A stretch of 64,000 bases of DNA from M30B19 sp041741535. GTDB lineage: Bacteria; Planctomycetota; Planctomycetia; Pirellulales; Pirellulaceae. Location of the stretch: the NCBI GenBank assembly GCA_041741535.1, contig JBGSJV010000125.1, forward strand, positions 1 to 64,000, read 5' to 3'. Position 1 is the stretch's first letter. Each line of letters starts with the position of its first letter. A program made the translations under genes and the position numbers. This document shows, piece by piece, positions 62,530 to 64,000 of the stretch. Below the pieces are notes generated by a model. The model ran no database searches. It was not told the DNA's origin and saw nothing but the letters and a program-made list of their open reading frames with translations.

Positions 62530-63033
62530 TCACGACGTTATTTCCTGACAAGTTTCCGAGATCCCCAACGCCACTTGGTCGATTCGGAAGCGGTCGCTCT
62601 CGCCGAGACAAAAGACAAGGCCCACAGAATTATAGGTTTTTAGTGCAGCAACGGAAAGCGAAAAGCAGTTCGATGCCGGTTCGGCAAAATTCAACACCGC
62701 CTCCGGCAAAGCCTGCTCGTTCAACCACGCTGAAACCACCCGCTGACTGGACCAACAGCCCAACAACATTACTTGCTTGAGGTCCAAGCCCATAGGACGG
62801 TTGAAGTGACGCACCAAGACGACGCGAGTGGTTGATGGACGAATTGCCCCGTGATTTTCGGCTCTCCAAGATTCGCCCAAAGAAACTTCGCCCGGCAATC
62901 GTAGCGTTACCGGCGCTCCGTTCAAAGACGCCCCATTTGCGTTATGTGAGGACCGGCTCGACGACGATCCCGACTCACCAACAAACCAGTTCATTTGCCA
63001 GGGGCCGTGCAATCGAATTCGATGAAATTCCAC
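62530..63033 (-). CDS. Unrecognised protein, possibly carbohydrate-binding-like
   Basis: A 167-residue protein with no clear family. Beta-rich patches (HGPWQMNWFV, VTLRLPGEVS, STTRVVLVRHFNRP, SQRVVSAWLNEQAL) loosely resemble the sugar-binding jelly roll of glycoside hydrolase family 2, a weak guess. It starts with GTG at 63033 or an internal ATG near 62994, 20 bp after the upstream gene's stop. Coding seems likely from position between two genes of the same strand. Confidence 0.45.
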   Translation of the reverse strand: MEFHRIRLHGPWQMNWFVGESGSSSSRSSHNANGASLNGAPVTLRLPGEVSLGESWRAENHGAIRPSTTRVVLVRHFNRPMGLDLKQVMLLGCWSSQRVVSAWLNEQALPEAVLNFAEPASNCFSLSVAALKTYNSVGLVFCLGESDRFRIDQVALGISETCQEITS

Positions 63034-63053
63034 TCGTTGGACTCGGTTCGATT

Positions 63054-64000
63054 CTACTGATTGACGGTTGACACAACCACTTCGGCCTGCATGACTTGGT
63101 CCGAACCGCGAACCTGCTGACGATCTGCGTCGAAACTAGCCGAACGCAACGTCACTTGCACCGAAGTCAACGGATGTCCGTACGGGGGAGCCGCGTCGCG
63201 ATCATTACGAACGCCAGGGACCGCATTGCCTTGTGGCACACCATCGGCTTCTTCGTCCAAGAACCCATCACCGTCGTTGTCCAAGCCGTCGCGTTCAAAA
63301 TCCTGAGTCCAAGTGGTGTAAGTCGGACCACCCGCAAAATTTTCATAAATGGTCATGCTGTTCGTCCAAAAATTCGCAGCCGGCTCTTCGGCTACAAAGT
63401 TGACATACGGAGCGTCGACCAGCCGTCGGCGCCAATGGCCAAATTGATAAGGCTGTCCGGGGAACGCGGCGCCCAGATCATTGCCAATCCCCGGAACCGT
63501 ATTCGACGCCGGCTCGACAGCCGGAGTCAATCGATACTCAAACGCTCCCAAATCAACATAAGCGCCAAATCCTTGGCGAGGAAAATTAACGGTGTCGGCG
63601 TAAGCTGCGGCGTACCCGGGATCATGTGGCAACAACGGCGCTCCACTGTACTGCAGGACCGGAATCGTCGGATCAAAAACCTTGACATCAAAACCCACGA
63701 CATTTTCCACAACCACGTCACTGCCCGTCATCGTGCCAAACAGAATCAAATCCTCCAGCACCACATTCACAGTACGCTGGGCCGCTGTAAATCCGCGAAC
63801 CAAAATCGGGTGAGGAAAACCGGCGGTCGCCAACTGGCCATTGCCCAAGATCGTACCATCGGTCCCCAAATGGGCGGTACGATGCATCGGATGATTCAAC
63901 GTGCCTAACGAATTACAGCCATATCTCGGCATCGAAGCAACCGGGCCCGAACTAAACACGATCGTCGGGTTGTCAAAATTTCGTCGCAACGAAACATCGT
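63054..64000 (-). CDS. Partial protein, possibly a pseudopilin-like or surface protein (N-terminus outside window)
   Basis: At least 315 residues of a minus-strand gene, open to the window edge, so the start is missing. It contains an acidic repeat-like segment DGLDNDGDGFLDEEADG (Ca-binding style) and the tail TSVQVTLRSASFDADRQQVR, which resembles the ends of prepilin-type proteins of planctomycetes. It lies upstream of the pilus motor and menaquinone genes. Other assignments, such as a surface protein with a thrombospondin type 3-like segment, cannot be excluded. Confidence 0.5.
   Translation of the reverse strand, partial: DVSLRRNFDNPTIVFSSGPVASMPRYGCNSLGTLNHPMHRTAHLGTDGTILGNGQLATAGFPHPILVRGFTAAQRTVNVVLEDLILFGTMTGSDVVVENVVGFDVKVFDPTIPVLQYSGAPLLPHDPGYAAAYADTVNFPRQGFGAYVDLGAFEYRLTPAVEPASNTVPGIGNDLGAAFPGQPYQFGHWRRRLVDAPYVNFVAEEPAANFWTNSMTIYENFAGGPTYTTWTQDFERDGLDNDGDGFLDEEADGVPQGNAVPGVRNDRDAAPPYGHPLTSVQVTLRSASFDADRQQVRGSDQVMQAEVVVSTVNQ

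Overview
The window looks like a chromosomal segment of a planctomycete, most likely of the Pirellula/Rhodopirellula group. The support is a 23S rRNA gene with no 16S gene beside it, a planctomycete-style ECF sigma factor next to a Ser/Thr kinase with TPRs, a DUF1552 protein, a very long M56 peptidase paired with a BlaI repressor, futalosine-pathway menaquinone genes and a type IV pilus motor cluster. Most genes lie on the minus strand in tight, often ATGA-overlapping runs.

Layout. 1-3198: 23S rRNA on the minus strand, 3' end outside the window, interrupted at E. coli position 1931 by a 731-nt group I intron that carries a LAGLIDADG homing endonuclease gene; upstream lie a boxA-like element and candidate promoters. 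4384-5392: four tandem copies of a ~240-bp palindrome-rich unit that abuts, and appears to have captured, the 3' end of the next gene. 5372-8003: two coupled nucleotidyltransferases of the RlaP-like type and a zinc metallopeptidase. 8065-14050: lipoyl synthase and an NAD-dependent formate dehydrogenase (fdsGBA order). 14353-19506: an Rpn-type nuclease, a DUF1552 protein and a large secreted protein. 19944-23842: ECF sigma factor, SRPBCC membrane protein and Ser/Thr kinase. 23980-30376: lipase, leucine-rich repeat protein, M56 peptidase and BlaI-type repressor behind a consensus promoter with twin operators. 30774-36295: AraC regulator divergent from two short-chain dehydrogenases, a small NTF2-like protein, and a three-gene coupled cassette of bestrophin channel, LCIB-type carbonic anhydrase and TMEM175-type channel. 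36522-39431: a small fatty-acid or polyketide cluster (KAS, degenerate dehydratase, ACP, FabZ). 39600-47266: RNA methyltransferase, small membrane protein, HisS, YkgJ-type protein, WecA-type transferase, O-antigen ligase-like protein. 47488-54318: PTS enzyme I, coiled-coil membrane protein, TrpC, sugar epimerase, SixA phosphatase, Ser/Thr kinase. 54404-60624: PilC, two PilB/GspE ATPases and PilT. 60832-62402: MqnD and MqnB. 62530-64000: an unrecognised protein and a partial protein running off the window.

The most striking system is the bestrophin / LCIB carbonic anhydrase / TMEM175 cassette (33937-36295). In green algae, bestrophin-like bicarbonate channels and LCIB-family proteins belong to the same CO2-concentrating mechanism. 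Finding bacterial relatives fused into one translationally coupled operon suggests a compact CO2/bicarbonate handling module. The second is the mobile intron in the 23S gene, whose guide sequence (P1 and P10), P7 and P9 can all be read directly from the sequence.
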